Shown here: piece after piece, positions 32,881-44,400 of the stretch
Layout: the number at the start of each line of letters is the position of its first letter
Position numbering within the stretch: the first letter of the stretch is position 1
Source: Phoronis australis
Taxonomy: Eukaryota; Phoronida; Phoronidae
Assembly: GCA_002633005.1 (NCBI GenBank)
Contig: NMRA01000413.1
Coordinates: forward strand, 143,856 to 207,855
Direction: 5' to 3'
DNA length: 64,000 nt
Position numbers and translations under genes: made by a program
The notes under the pieces: generated by a model
Seen by the model: the letters and a program-made list of their open reading frames with translations, nothing else
Databases searched by the model: none
What the model was told of the DNA's origin: nothing

Positions 32881-34130
32881 CTCATTTACCATTTCATTCA
32901 GAAAATCTGACGACATAACAGCATCTTCAGCAGAAATTGCATCGTCATAAACATTGCTGCAGAAAACCTCGAAAAAATCCACCAATATGCGATTCACTTA
33001 ATATCACAGGTAAATACTTTACTAGTGGGTTCTCGTAATGTTTTCTCCATTTTGGCTCTTCCGAGGGTGAATGTTTTTACCTGACTTATTTCCTTCGTCG
33101 AATATGTTCGTCAGAAAGTTCTTAACCTTTGCTGAAAATCTTGTTGACACTTTACCTTTTTTCAATGCCTAACCTATTGCTTCAGCATTCGTCTCATCCA
33201 AATAGTACTATGAGGCTGCCTCAAATGACGCTCCGGTTCTTGCATCTGAAAGCATTTATGACCACTGTCGTGCGATGTGGTCATACGTGGATTCCCTCTG
33301 TAAATGTTCAGTGTAGTTACCCACATCCAAATGCTGACCTAGTTCTGCGTCTGTAGCAAAAAAATTCGAGTAACCTTGCTGGGTACAAGGGAACTTCGTT
33401 GAGGCTCTTCACTAGATACAATGCCAACCTTAACTCTTGGTGTTGAAAATCCGCCATGTCTAGAGATGTTAGTGTATTTTAGAGAAATAGGTTTCCCATT
33501 TTCTCAGTATTTGTACGAACTTACCGTCACCTACATGGAATGATTTCCACACGCGAATTCCTTGGGTGGAATAGTGGGAATTTAGGAATGTGCTTATACC
33601 AGGAACTGAGTATTTTGGAAAAGACTCTGTTGCATCGACTGGACATGCATACACATAACATCCCTTCACACGGCCACTGGAAAGTAATGCTTCTTTCAAA
33701 TCCAGAAAGTTTATGATATTGTTACCTTCGGCTACAAAGTACATGTACTTTGCATGTTGTTTGAGTGGAGCGATCTTGCGATCACAGATATCCTTTCCAT
33801 TCTGACTTTCACTAAAGTCATGTCTCGAAACAGAAATGCCGGTAGAATCTGACAAGGCTGCTACGTTCAGGAGGAGAGGAGCAGAATGGTAACATCCAGC
33901 ATTACCTGACTCTTCCATGCCTGGTCCTGTTCAGTCAGAAATTCACCGACTCTGGGTAGTACGAGTGCGTGCTCTGGCACAGGCCTTGCTTTGTGAGGTA
34001 GTTTCCTGTATCTCAAATGTTCAGTGGTGTCTTTGACATAACTCACTAAAGCACAAAGCTTTTGTGATTGGATTTTTGCAGAATAAACTCTAAAGGAACA
34101 TGAAGCCCCATCGACATCGCCCGTCATTTT
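32880..34130 (-). mobile_element. Transposase-like relic, unnamed invertebrate family
   Basis: The best part is a 149-codon frame (33918-33469): GNAGCYHSAPLLLN, then SVSRHDFSESQNGKDICDRK, IAPLKQHAKYMYFVAEGNNI, a GRVKGCYVYACPVD stretch and IRVWKSFHVGDGKFV. I know the order SDNAGCYH ... (R/H)(Y/H)DFSEAQ.GKD.CDR ... G.G from a transposon-type protein family in cnidarians, molluscs and amphioxus without a firm name. Here SDNAG reads SGNAG, losing an Asp. Downstream, broken frames (33350-32940) show RFSAKVKNFL...IFDEGNKSGK and a last piece around FFR/EVF, matching the family's C-terminus. Frameshifts and stops throughout; not functional. Confidence 0.6.
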
Positions 34131-34140
34131 GTCTTTTTAA

Positions 34141-35753
34141 AATGCACTTGCTTCTCTCAAAACCAGTCATTACAACTATCAATTCTTACTCGTTTAATAT
34201 TATAAAGGCATTTATTTCCATTTCAAATTTCTACAGAGTGTTTAAATTAACCTGATAATGTAAAAGAAACGAAAGAATACAAGAGGGTTACACGTACATT
34301 TTTTATATATACTCAAGCTTAACCTCAACTGACTCCCTCAGTGGGCAAAGGTCATCGGGTTCAGGTTTGATACTAGCCGCGTAATAAACCCGGAAAACAT
34401 CTTGTTTTCATTTGAAAGAGTTTAGACTTGGTTTCTTTAACTATTTAAAGCAGACTTCTTGCCTAAAAGTTTGCTTAAATGGTCTGTAAACTCTGCTCGT
34501 CATTTCCAAACTATGAAAATAGATAGTTTTGCAAGACAATTTTCACTAAGGTGCAAAGTTGAGGCAAGATTTTTTATTGCTCAGTCATCAAGACTAACTC
34601 TTTAACTGTATGTTCAAAACGTCACATAAGGCTACAAGGTGTTTTATGGCAGTAAGAAGGTCACAAAATTGGCCACTAAAATTAGCCCCAAAAAGTGGTC
34701 TGTGGATTATCTCCCCTGTCTAGCACAAAACTGTCAGATTTTAATAAATCGTACAGAATTATGTACAGTATACGTTGATTATTTCAGCCACCAAAATATA
34801 GCTTTTGATCTATTTTGTATGTTACTCATTTCTGTTGCTGAAAACATGCGATTTTTGAGAAAGCTAAGATGCCCAATTGTGCCAATTTGTGTTATCAAGC
34901 TCCAGCGGCAAAATTAGGGGTCATTGAGTGCACAAAATTTGGCATTTGGGTTTATATTAGGATACCTACCCATGTACAAAAAATGAAGTTGTTTTAAATT
35001 TTGGCGTATAGACTGATTTTTGAAAATCTGCTGGTTTTTATATGGACTGTCTCTTAATAACGGATTTAAGATGAGGCAAAATTGTAATATTAACGCTGAG
35101 TGAAAATATACATCTGAAAGTTTTATATTAAAGTATCCTACCAGCGACATTGTACACAAAGGTGAGTAACTAGATTTCAACTTTTAGCAGTGTGTTCGTT
35201 GGCAACATACGCAATTTCTAATGCCCGTAAAACCAAATAGACAAATGTAGTCACCACAAAAGTCAGTGTCAACTTTTTATTTCTTAGTCTATTAAAACAA
35301 GTTGATTCGGATTCAGACTTGCACCAAGAACCTAGAGCCTTCTTAAGTTCCTTACCTTCAGGATAACCAGGCATGTAGGCCAATAGATACAAAATATAGA
35401 TGCAAACCTCGCTTTTCTGTAATTTTATCAACATCGTCTGCTCACTCTCCGCCGTCCGATTTAGTCAAGGTGGCTTGTGTCAGCGTTGACCTGTTTACAA
35501 CTGATTTCATTGCAATTTCAGTTCCATAGTTGTCAAAAACAGTTCGATGAGCATTAAAAATGTATATACCTTGTTCTTATCTTCATCTGCTAGTTTGAAA
35601 CTTGATAAATTGAAAATTAACGACCGATTCTGCTCCGTTGTTTTCCTTAGACCTACATGTAGATAATTTATGCGGACAGACGTTTCATGATCTGTATTTC
35701 TACGCATGACAGAAATCTAGTCCGGGCCAAAAAACACGATGAAAAATGTCTCG
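34141..35753. other. Intergenic DNA
   Basis: No gene recognised. 34325-34400 has a weak pol III A/B-box look that I do not trust. Confidence 0.4.
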
Positions 35754-35854
35754 TATGTTGAAATATGGGTAGTGAGTTGGTCTGAGCATGGACAGAGTGA
35801 AAAAATCACCATTTGATCACGACTCGACCACATCACTACCCATATTTTAACATA
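35754..35854. mobile_element. 101-bp hairpin MITE
   Basis: TATGTTGAAATATGGGTAGTG at the left is mirrored by CACTACCCATATTTTAACATA at the right, with one mismatch in the first 20 bases. Non-coding. Confidence 0.6.
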
Positions 35855-38073
35855 ATTCATTAAAATACAATTCATTGCTGAGAGCACGGTTCTGTTGATA
35901 GGGCTGTACCTCGGTGCACTGCAGTGCCTGGTGTCCTGTTATATCAGTAGGACAATCCTACTGTAATTAGCTGTTCGTCTTTGGATTAGGTTATACCACA
36001 TGACGTATCACAGGGAATCATTTTATTCGCCGAGCGCGGTCTCGAGCAATGATGAACTCTCAGATTTTAAGACCAAAATCGCTTCTCACTTGAGTAAGGT
36101 CAGGACGCGGTTTTGCTGCGCCTTTCAAATTTAATTTAAAAGTTTAACTATAATACATGTGCCTTACAGTGATTGTTTCCCCATAAACTTAACTGGGGAT
36201 TTGGGAGGATCAATGTAGACTCATTAACAACTTGGGGGTGAAGTCTATTGTTTGTGTCCCCTCCAAACAGTTCCAAGCGTCCTTCGGGCATCAAGCAATC
36301 ACTTGTTCTTTCCAACCCTTCACTGCATAACCGATGGAATACCCCCACTGAGTCTTTTAAAAATTGTTTGAATGGAAGCTATTAAGCCTGAACTGAATCG
36401 ATGGCGAAATGTCAGTTATTCCAGAGGTCAGAGGTCATTGAGTAAAAAATAAGATAAAACCACTGCTATAACGGTTAAAAACCTCAATTAAAATTACTTT
36501 GGCAGAGAGCAAGGGTTTAATTTCTTTTTTAACGTTGCATAACTTCGAAGCTCTGGCTTAATGAAACCTTCACAAAAACTCGTAAATTTTACACATGTCT
36601 AGCAAAATGCCTCATCCCCAGTCTCGGGGAACTTCAAATAGGAAATATACACCGTGTAGCGAGAAAACAAAGATTTAGCGGAACGATTTTGAAACCGCAC
36701 AACCGCGCGGAAATTTGTTTATTACTTATCCGAGGCAAAAGGTTACAGGGTTGTCACTCAAATCGAATTTCCCGCCAGTAACAGACCAGCCCCGTATGTA
36801 CCCATAGTGTCATCCATTGACTCGCCATCAATTGATTCAACGAGGTGCACATACGATAGAAAGATGCCGAGGAAAACGAAAACAAAACAGAGCTTTGATC
36901 CTGAAGGAGTTTTGCGCCTCCGTGCATGCTACCGTTGGGAACGAATGATCAGTCCGAGTCGCCGCACATTTCTGTAACTTTGAGCTCACGAACACAGCAA
37001 GTTGTGGCAAGAGAAAAAAATATCACCCGGCCAAATTCATTAGTTTGACATTTTGATGTTTCGATCTCATGGTTACGACGGGCTTTAACTATCGACTTGA
37101 TTTATGTTGTCCATGTCGTTCTTGGTTTCATATCAGTCTCCCGGCTCGTGGTGTGTATAACGCTGTACTTTTGATCTACTTTAAGTACATATAGGTCGAC
37201 AGTTGATCCCTTGACTGGAGACGGTCACAAAAATAAACTTTTTAGTGATAATTAAGTTAATTACGCACAACAAATTCTGTTGACATTGCGAGTAAATGTT
37301 AAAATAGCGAACATGGTTAAGACACGTATGCATGTCTAGGTTATACATGTATTGACCGAAAACAAGTTTTCGCCGAATAGTTAACCAAAGACTTTGAGAT
37401 TCTCACGTCTCATAACTTCTCGGCTTCGGCAAATCGACTTAATTTGAATTTAAGAACACGACGTTTCAAAAACGGCTCGGTGGATTTTGCTGAAACTTTC
37501 CAAACTTAGTATTTGTTCATCAGTCTCAAAAGCGCTGTCAGGATTTTTGATATAAAGGCCTAGTTTTTGCAAAATGTAACAGAGACGAAATACGACTGCT
37601 ATTTCTACAAAAATACTTTACGTTTTACGATTGTATTGGCCATTTCAGGCTGATAACATGGTATATAAGGACATATATTAGGAAAACTAGTAACCATACA
37701 ATACAGACTATTATCTACAGAGAATATACAATAAGTTACGCTGTTAATGTGGGTGAAAATATGTCACAGATGCATGCATCCACCCCCCAGAGGGAGCGCA
37801 AAATTACGAGTACGAAAGCAAGATTATGCTTTGCGATTGTTTTAACAATCGCATATTACGTATTTATAACTAAGTAAAGTAATTAATTTGCCTTTTCCAC
37901 AGATAGCTTAAATAAGCTATTGTCTCTTCCCAGCCTGCAATGCCATTGAAATCCATGTTGACTACTTGTGCGTCTAAACGTATACAACAGTAACCAAACG
38001 TCAACCAGGTACATATGGGTTCATGCCTCTTGCAACTGGAATCCCCATGAAGAACAACAACAAATGCTTTCGT
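35855..38073. other. Intergenic DNA downstream of right SLC22 gene
   Basis: A 39-codon plus-strand frame at 36864-36983 (MPRKTKTKQSFDPEG...) is basic and starts cleanly but matches nothing I know. The part just below 38312 should hold the 3' UTR of the right gene. Confidence 0.4.
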
Positions 38074-38079
38074 TTTAAT
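38074..38079 (-). terminator. Possible polyadenylation signal of right SLC22 gene
   Basis: ATTAAA on the minus strand about 233 bases past the stop codon, the first AATAAA/ATTAAA-type hexamer I noticed downstream. Position only; no cDNA evidence. Confidence 0.25.
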
Positions 38080-38311
38080 GCTCCAGAAAGGACCATATTT
38101 GTGTAGCCCAAAATTTCGAGAGAAAAAAATGTCTCAAGTTGGAAATTTACAAACCGACAAGCAAAGATTGGTTTTCGATTTCAACCTTGCTTTGAATGCT
38201 GATTTTGTAACTTCGACATTTAGGGAAGTAACATAAGTTTGCAGATTATTTTTGGAAAGCGGATATATTTAGTTGTAGATTCATAATTCACTGACTGCAT
38301 TCTCCTAAATT

Positions 38312-38491
38312 TTAACAATTTTCACTTGACGCAAACGTATTTCGCTCTTCTATTTTGGACCAATTTTCCACGTCTTGAATGGTTTCTGGGAGAGGGCGGT
38401 TAAGTGTGTCCGGTAGCACTAAGCATGAGAGCCCAGCCAGGAGCGAAAACGTGCCAAAAATAAGTCCAGGGAGCCACGGTAGTTTTCGAGC
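38312..38491 (-). CDS. Right SLC22 gene, exon 11 (TM12, C-terminus, stop)
   Basis: Encodes ARKLPWLPGLIFGTFSLLAG, then LSCLVLPDTLNRPLPETIQD and a polar tail ending SSENC and TAA (38314-38312). LPDT..(R/K)PLPETI.(D/E) is the classic SLC22 C-terminal motif, so this end is secure. Confidence 0.94.
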   Translation of the reverse strand, partial: ARKLPWLPGLIFGTFSLLAGLSCLVLPDTLNRPLPETIQDVENWSKIEERNTFASSENC

Positions 38492-41400
38492 CTGTAATGA
38501 ACAAATGAATTACCTTTATAGACACAGGATAGAGACATAGTCATTATGAATACTTGAAACATCATAAGTCTACGAAAAATGGATACCAATGAGATTAGTA
38601 CGGCAGCGGTCTTTGGGATTAGTGTACCCCGACACAGTCGTCCAGGAGAAGGCAGCACAAATGCCAGGTGCGGTAAAAATACTGACGACGAGGGGAGGAG
38701 GTGGAACGACACCTGTGGCGTCTCAAGGGAGAGGGAGGCGACACCGTCACCTTCCGTTCTGTTTAGGTGACACTGAACAGTTAAGCTGTAGCCATAGGGC
38801 ATTTATAGTCCGTAGACTTTAAATACAGGGCGTGTGTCAAGTTTGGCGGGAGGTTTGAGGAATTTGTAGAAAAAAGTTGCCAGGGAACTGATTTACTTGT
38901 GTTTTTGAATGAGAAAAGCTAAGTTTTTTAGCCGTGACCCACTTTCCATGCAAAATGTTGGCTGTCGCTTGCTTTCAACCCCTGTCGGCTGCCGACTGAG
39001 GAAACGGGTGCGATTTCAGGTGGCTGTCAGACAGATCGAAATTGCGAAAAAAGTAGCTGATAAGTGGCGTAGTGTGACCACATTTGTAGAGTCTAGAGAG
39101 AACGAGAATTCTGAATCTGTTGTCAGATTTTTTCTAGCACTTGCAGGGAAGTAGTACATTTGGAGAGAAAACCTTCAAATTTGGTGTTTTTTGGTACTAT
39201 TTTGTGTGCCGGTATTTTTCCCGATGTGAATTAGCCTATTAAAAATCTGTAGCAGAATTAAGTTTCAGTTATCATGAGTAGTGCCTTTGAGTTGGAAACG
39301 CCAAAAAAACTTTTTTTTCAGACTTTCGATAAGGACGTGAGATAAGGACTCGTCTCCACTTGGGCGTGTTTGGCAGCCAAAACCCTGCTGTAATTGTAGT
39401 GTTCCCCCTTAAGGCTACGTCAATAGAACAATATACACAATACCGGTGCGTGCTTCGCGACCTTACCACTAGCAACATGGCCGCCAAAGAAATGACGGGT
39501 CGATGCTACCCAAAGGCTCGTTAGGGTTAAGTTCCGTAGGCGCAAGAAACTCGCAAAAATCAAGGTCAGTTTTTCCAGAAACCTCCAAGAACGAAGCATT
39601 AGAAAAAGTTTGTAAAATTCCTTAATGTTTTAAACAACCCATTTCAGTAGTATCAGCCTGCTAAGAAATGTAACTGATAAGACTAATACATGCAGCTTAC
39701 ACGTCTTGCAGGATCCATTTAAAATAAATATTTAGCACTTAAAGGACAGAATGCAATGTTTTAAATTGTTTGCTTGTTCGCAATGAATTACCGTGGCCCC
39801 TCACTGCACTATATCCTGTTGGTTCTGAGCAATATTTACGAAAGAAATATCAGTATACCATATCGTCCTATACGTCATTGCATTGCTTCTTGCAGTTAGA
39901 TGTTCTTGTTTCAAAGTTATTATTAATCAAGTATTTACATGAGCATTTTTTCTTTGTTGGTGATCAGCAATTAGCGATCTACGTCCTTGCTGGCAACCCA
40001 GTGATGCAATTGTATTGTTTTATTGATGTAAAAATAGATTACATCCCTCTCACGCAATTACTCTTTTCTCGCTACTGCCTAACGTCTACGTCATTAACGC
40101 ATCCCGGATGTCAGACTTTGCCATCTTTTTACAAACCTTAATAACAATCGCAACAGTAATAAGCATAACGGTAGCTACAACTACAGCGACGTTCTTGAGA
40201 GACTTACCACTGTGCCAGTAAATGGAGCAATAACAGAGCCAGCGTCAGCAAACGCGGATGCAACACCCATACCGGATGTCCTGTAAGTGTGAAGACAGAA
40301 AGCAGTGTGAATACTGACCATAGAACACTAAGCGGGAAAATGTCTCAAACACCTTTTGTCGTGAAAGAATTTATGCCCACACCAAAATTTATTTTGACAG
40401 TGCACGGCCAAAATTAGCGGTTCAAAACCAGTAGGCTATCATGCATCGTTCTCCGGAATGAGATGAGTAGCAATCACTATTCGCCAGGAAAACTTCGCCA
40501 GGAAAAGTTCCTCAATCTCTTCACTTATTGCTTAGGTTTTAATTTTCAAAAAATGTTGTTGAGACTGCCGAGCTGGCTTGGGTGAACGTCAAAACTTAGG
40601 GGCATACGCACTGACATAGTTTAGCGGTTGTTGTATGACGTCAAATGGTCAGTGCACTAGTCACGACAGAAACGTAAAGCAGGATCACTCTTCTAAAATT
40701 CATGTGTGTCATTTATAACCAAGTCCTGTCACGGCAGTCGGAGTGTGTAGACAGTGGTCCAAAAGTCAACTATGAAGTCGAACAGAAGCCGTATCTAAGA
40801 ATAGTCATAGGTGTAGACAAGGCTTCAATTATAAGGTCATGGTCTCTGGCATTGTTACTACATGTACACATGTATAAGCGAATAGCATTCGCGCATATCG
40901 CTTGATGAACGACTTTGTTTGTGCTCTTGCGAACTTTACCTTAGGTTTGTTGGGAAGACTTCCGGGGTAAACACATAAATTGTTGCGAATGAGCCACATA
41001 TCCCGAACTTGCAGACCAGTCCCAACGTAATGGCTAGAGGCGTAAGGTCCGTGCCATCCGCTAGAGACAGAGGAAAAATGAGACCTGATTTCTTAAAAAA
41101 GACAAACTTCACCAGACAGTGATGCAACTACCTATGTGCCACAGTTGCAGAAGGGAAGAGCTTGCAGTATTAGAGAAAGCGTCCATTACGTAAATGATAC
41201 GTGCCTTTTTGTTAAACAAGCAAGTGATGGCTTTAGGTCAAAATAGCATAACTGGTTATTGTCTGAGCCCGACTACTCTTTGAAATATGCTCCTTCCTGA
41301 AAACATACACGCTCGCATCAGTCTTAGCCATGGTCCATTACTTTAAAAAGCTACATAACCGTTTAAGGGTCGGTGTTAGCTCTACCTTCCGATCATCCGC

Positions 41401-44400
41401 AGAATACTCATGGTGATTGGTTTAAGTGTAAAACCTTAGTAGGCTTGCGTGAGGCAAGCACAGTTGTAGTTTTCAAGGGTTTTACTTTCGCACCAAAATA
41501 AAATAACCCTGTTCAGAGTGAATTGGGTTGATACAACTGACTAATGTGACTGGCTGGAATTACCGACGCCGAAGCTTGCTTCCTACACATAGGCAGAATT
41601 CCACTTGCTCAACGGGGGGCCAGTGGCCTATAAGTCTGCTAACTAAATTGGCCAGTCTCTCGAAACAACTATCGCAACTGACAAATGAGAGACAGATGAT
41701 TACATGACGAAACATGAACAATAGAGAAGCCAGAACCATGCGCAGCCCTCGTACTGACAATATTTGGTTACATTGTACACGCTTGAAACCCAGAGGAAAT
41801 GCACCAACACATTTTATGATGTTTTATAGAAAATATACAACTATCGCATTCTCAATCCTCGACTGAAATGGCATCTTTGTCATCGGTCAAGGTGCATAAT
41901 ACTGAGCACAGCTCCACACAACGTTTAAAAACACCCATCTTTCACAAGTTTACTGACACGTATATTGAGCACCCAATTCAGAGTAGCAGCTAGCTCTCTG
42001 CAGTGGAGTTATCTCCCTTTTCGATAGTGCCAAACACCATTGAGATTACTGCTGTCTTTGCTGATGTTCTCAGCACTTCACTAGAGTCAAGTCCGGAAGT
42101 CACTGAATGACAGAATGACAGCTTATAAAAATGACAGACTACTGTGAATGGCGCACAGACCTGGTTTATTTGATGCTGTATATTTTCTAAGTTGGTCAAC
42201 GTGAAATTTTGAGAGTCACTGAAATCACTCCACAACCATGCTACCATCCAAAGATGTTAGAATGCCTTCTTTAACAATAGGCTTACCTGTCGTTTTTGGA
42301 ACAAATGTTGCGCAAATCAATAAGATTCCTGCTATGACGTGAAATGCTATCAGCGGTTTTTGTCGCCCATGCCTTCAATGGAAAGCAATAAATTCCACAT
42401 TAAAGAGGCATGGAAGCGAAAGCTTGTCAAAACATCTTTTAAACAATTCTTGACGAAAACACCATCTCACAACGTCCAGTACAGAGTAATTCACTTTTCC
42501 TGGAAGAAAATTTCCAGAAAAAAATGACAAAATTCACGATTTTTGAAATAGGCGCGAAGGAAAACTCTGTGGTAATCACAGAGTATCTAAAAGGAAAACT
42601 CTGTGGTAATCACAGAGTATCTAAAAGGAAAACTCTGTGGTAATCACAGAGTATCTAAAAGGAAAACTCTGAGGTAATCACAGAGTATCTAAAAGGAAAA
42701 CACTGTGGTAATCACAGAGTATCTAACCTTCCTCCCACTTATGATAAATGCGCGTATGCACTCAATCAGTCGCTTGAAGATGCTTGAGATCAAAGGTCAC
42801 ATTTTCAATGTAAGGGAAATGTGCTACGTCTAAGTCTTGCCATACCAAATAAGGAGACGTGCTTTGACTTGTGGGAGAAAAATCAACGAAGTAGCGAGTA
42901 ACAGACGGATGTTTTTTTTTTGAGATTTGAAGCTAAAACAGAATGCTTTGATATCAACAGAATTTAAAATTCTACACGAACAAACCCTAAAATTACCTGA
43001 TGACCAGGTTGAATTCTGTTTCACTGGCAGAGAACCACTTTCAATACTGCGCTTTAGTCTGTTTATAGCGTTCCAAATATCTTTAAATGAAAGTCTCTTT
43101 CAAATTAAGTAGACTTTACAGAAAATCACACATACATTCAACCGGAAAACTACATTTCTGCCAAGCGTGGTACAGTAGCATAGGTTACTGTTCTCGACAT
43201 ATTCTTAATTTAATGTAATTTACAACCTTTGTTGCCACGGCTAAGCAGCTTCTTAGTGTAAATTGTACAGACGTAATACAAACATGAACTTTTAAAATTC
43301 ACGAGGATCAAGTAATCTTATGATGTGCACTAGCCCTTCATGAGGTCAACTCACTACGTCTTCGCGTTTAAACTATCAGCTCTGAAATTGCTTCGTCTTC
43401 ACCAGCAAGAATTTGTCGGTTTAGAATCTGACAGATTGTTATGTTGCGCTGGGGAATATTTCCACCCTTGAATGGGAGACTGGCATCCCTTCCAAGCAGT
43501 ATCATTGTTCTTCCGTCTTCCCAACTGCCATTGGTTTTGTTTCGCCATACTAGTAATCGTGTGTAACACGTGCTTCGAAAACATATGCGCGAAATCTTAT
43601 TCGAAAAAGACACAAGGAGCAATATCCGCACTTGCGCAAGTGTACACCACTTCCCCCATAAGTTGATACGAATCGATTGCCTGTTTACTCTTACAAGGTA
43701 CGTATCGTCTAAAACGGCACTCATTTCGAATACACCTGCTCAAGTGAATTTGGGTTGAGACGATTACAGCTAATCTAATTATAAAGAACACTGGAAAACA
43801 TCACTTATTTACAGATGGATTACGTGCCTAAGACATATTGATAATGGGTTTACACTGAAACTTGCAGCATATACAATTGCTTACACTGCAGGTACCTACA
43901 TATTCAAAATTTCTGCTAAGGAGTTTTCTTAGTTTGCTGTTTACGTGCCTGCGTTAGAGTGTTGGAACACTCCACACAACAATTTCGAACAAATGAGTTT
44001 ACTTCACCTCAGGAAAAATACAAGGGGTCTACAAGTTTTGGAAAATATTTGAAGTTGGAACATAAACCGAGTTTCACGGGACTTTTTCTAAAAATGGTGA
44101 CTTTTCACGGAGATCGCTCTAACTTCAACTACCATGACTTTTTCACACGAAACCAGTATTTCTTTATACAACTAGTTGCAGCCGTATATTTGGGAATTTT
44201 CTTTTGAAGGCCTCTTAGCTCTAGAACTCTGCTGCCTAATATGAAGACGTCTAAAGCTCCTTCAAATAAGATGTCTTGGTTTTTGAAAGCCGAATTCTTG
44301 GGTTAAAAGACCTTATAAAAAATTCCAAACTACACAGGGGTGCGGAAATTGCGGCAATGACCGTGAAAAATTAGCTTTTCATAGAAAAAAGCATCCAGGG

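Noticed and set aside
34325..34400. Possible tRNA-like sequence on the plus strand
   Set aside because: Only a loose GGTTCAGGTTTGAT B-box resemblance and no stem structure.
36864..36983. Small basic 39-codon frame MPRKTKTKQSFDPEG...
   Set aside because: No homologue known to me, no splice or promoter support; such short frames are expected by chance.
38419..38822. Several frames of 63-127 codons around exon 11
   Set aside because: They are shadows of exon 11 or its intron in other frames; the true frame is fixed by the C-terminal LPDT...PLPETI motif.
42557..42726. CRISPR-like array (regular repeats with palindrome)
   Set aside because: There are no unique spacers, the repeats are head to tail, and the setting is an intron of an animal gene.
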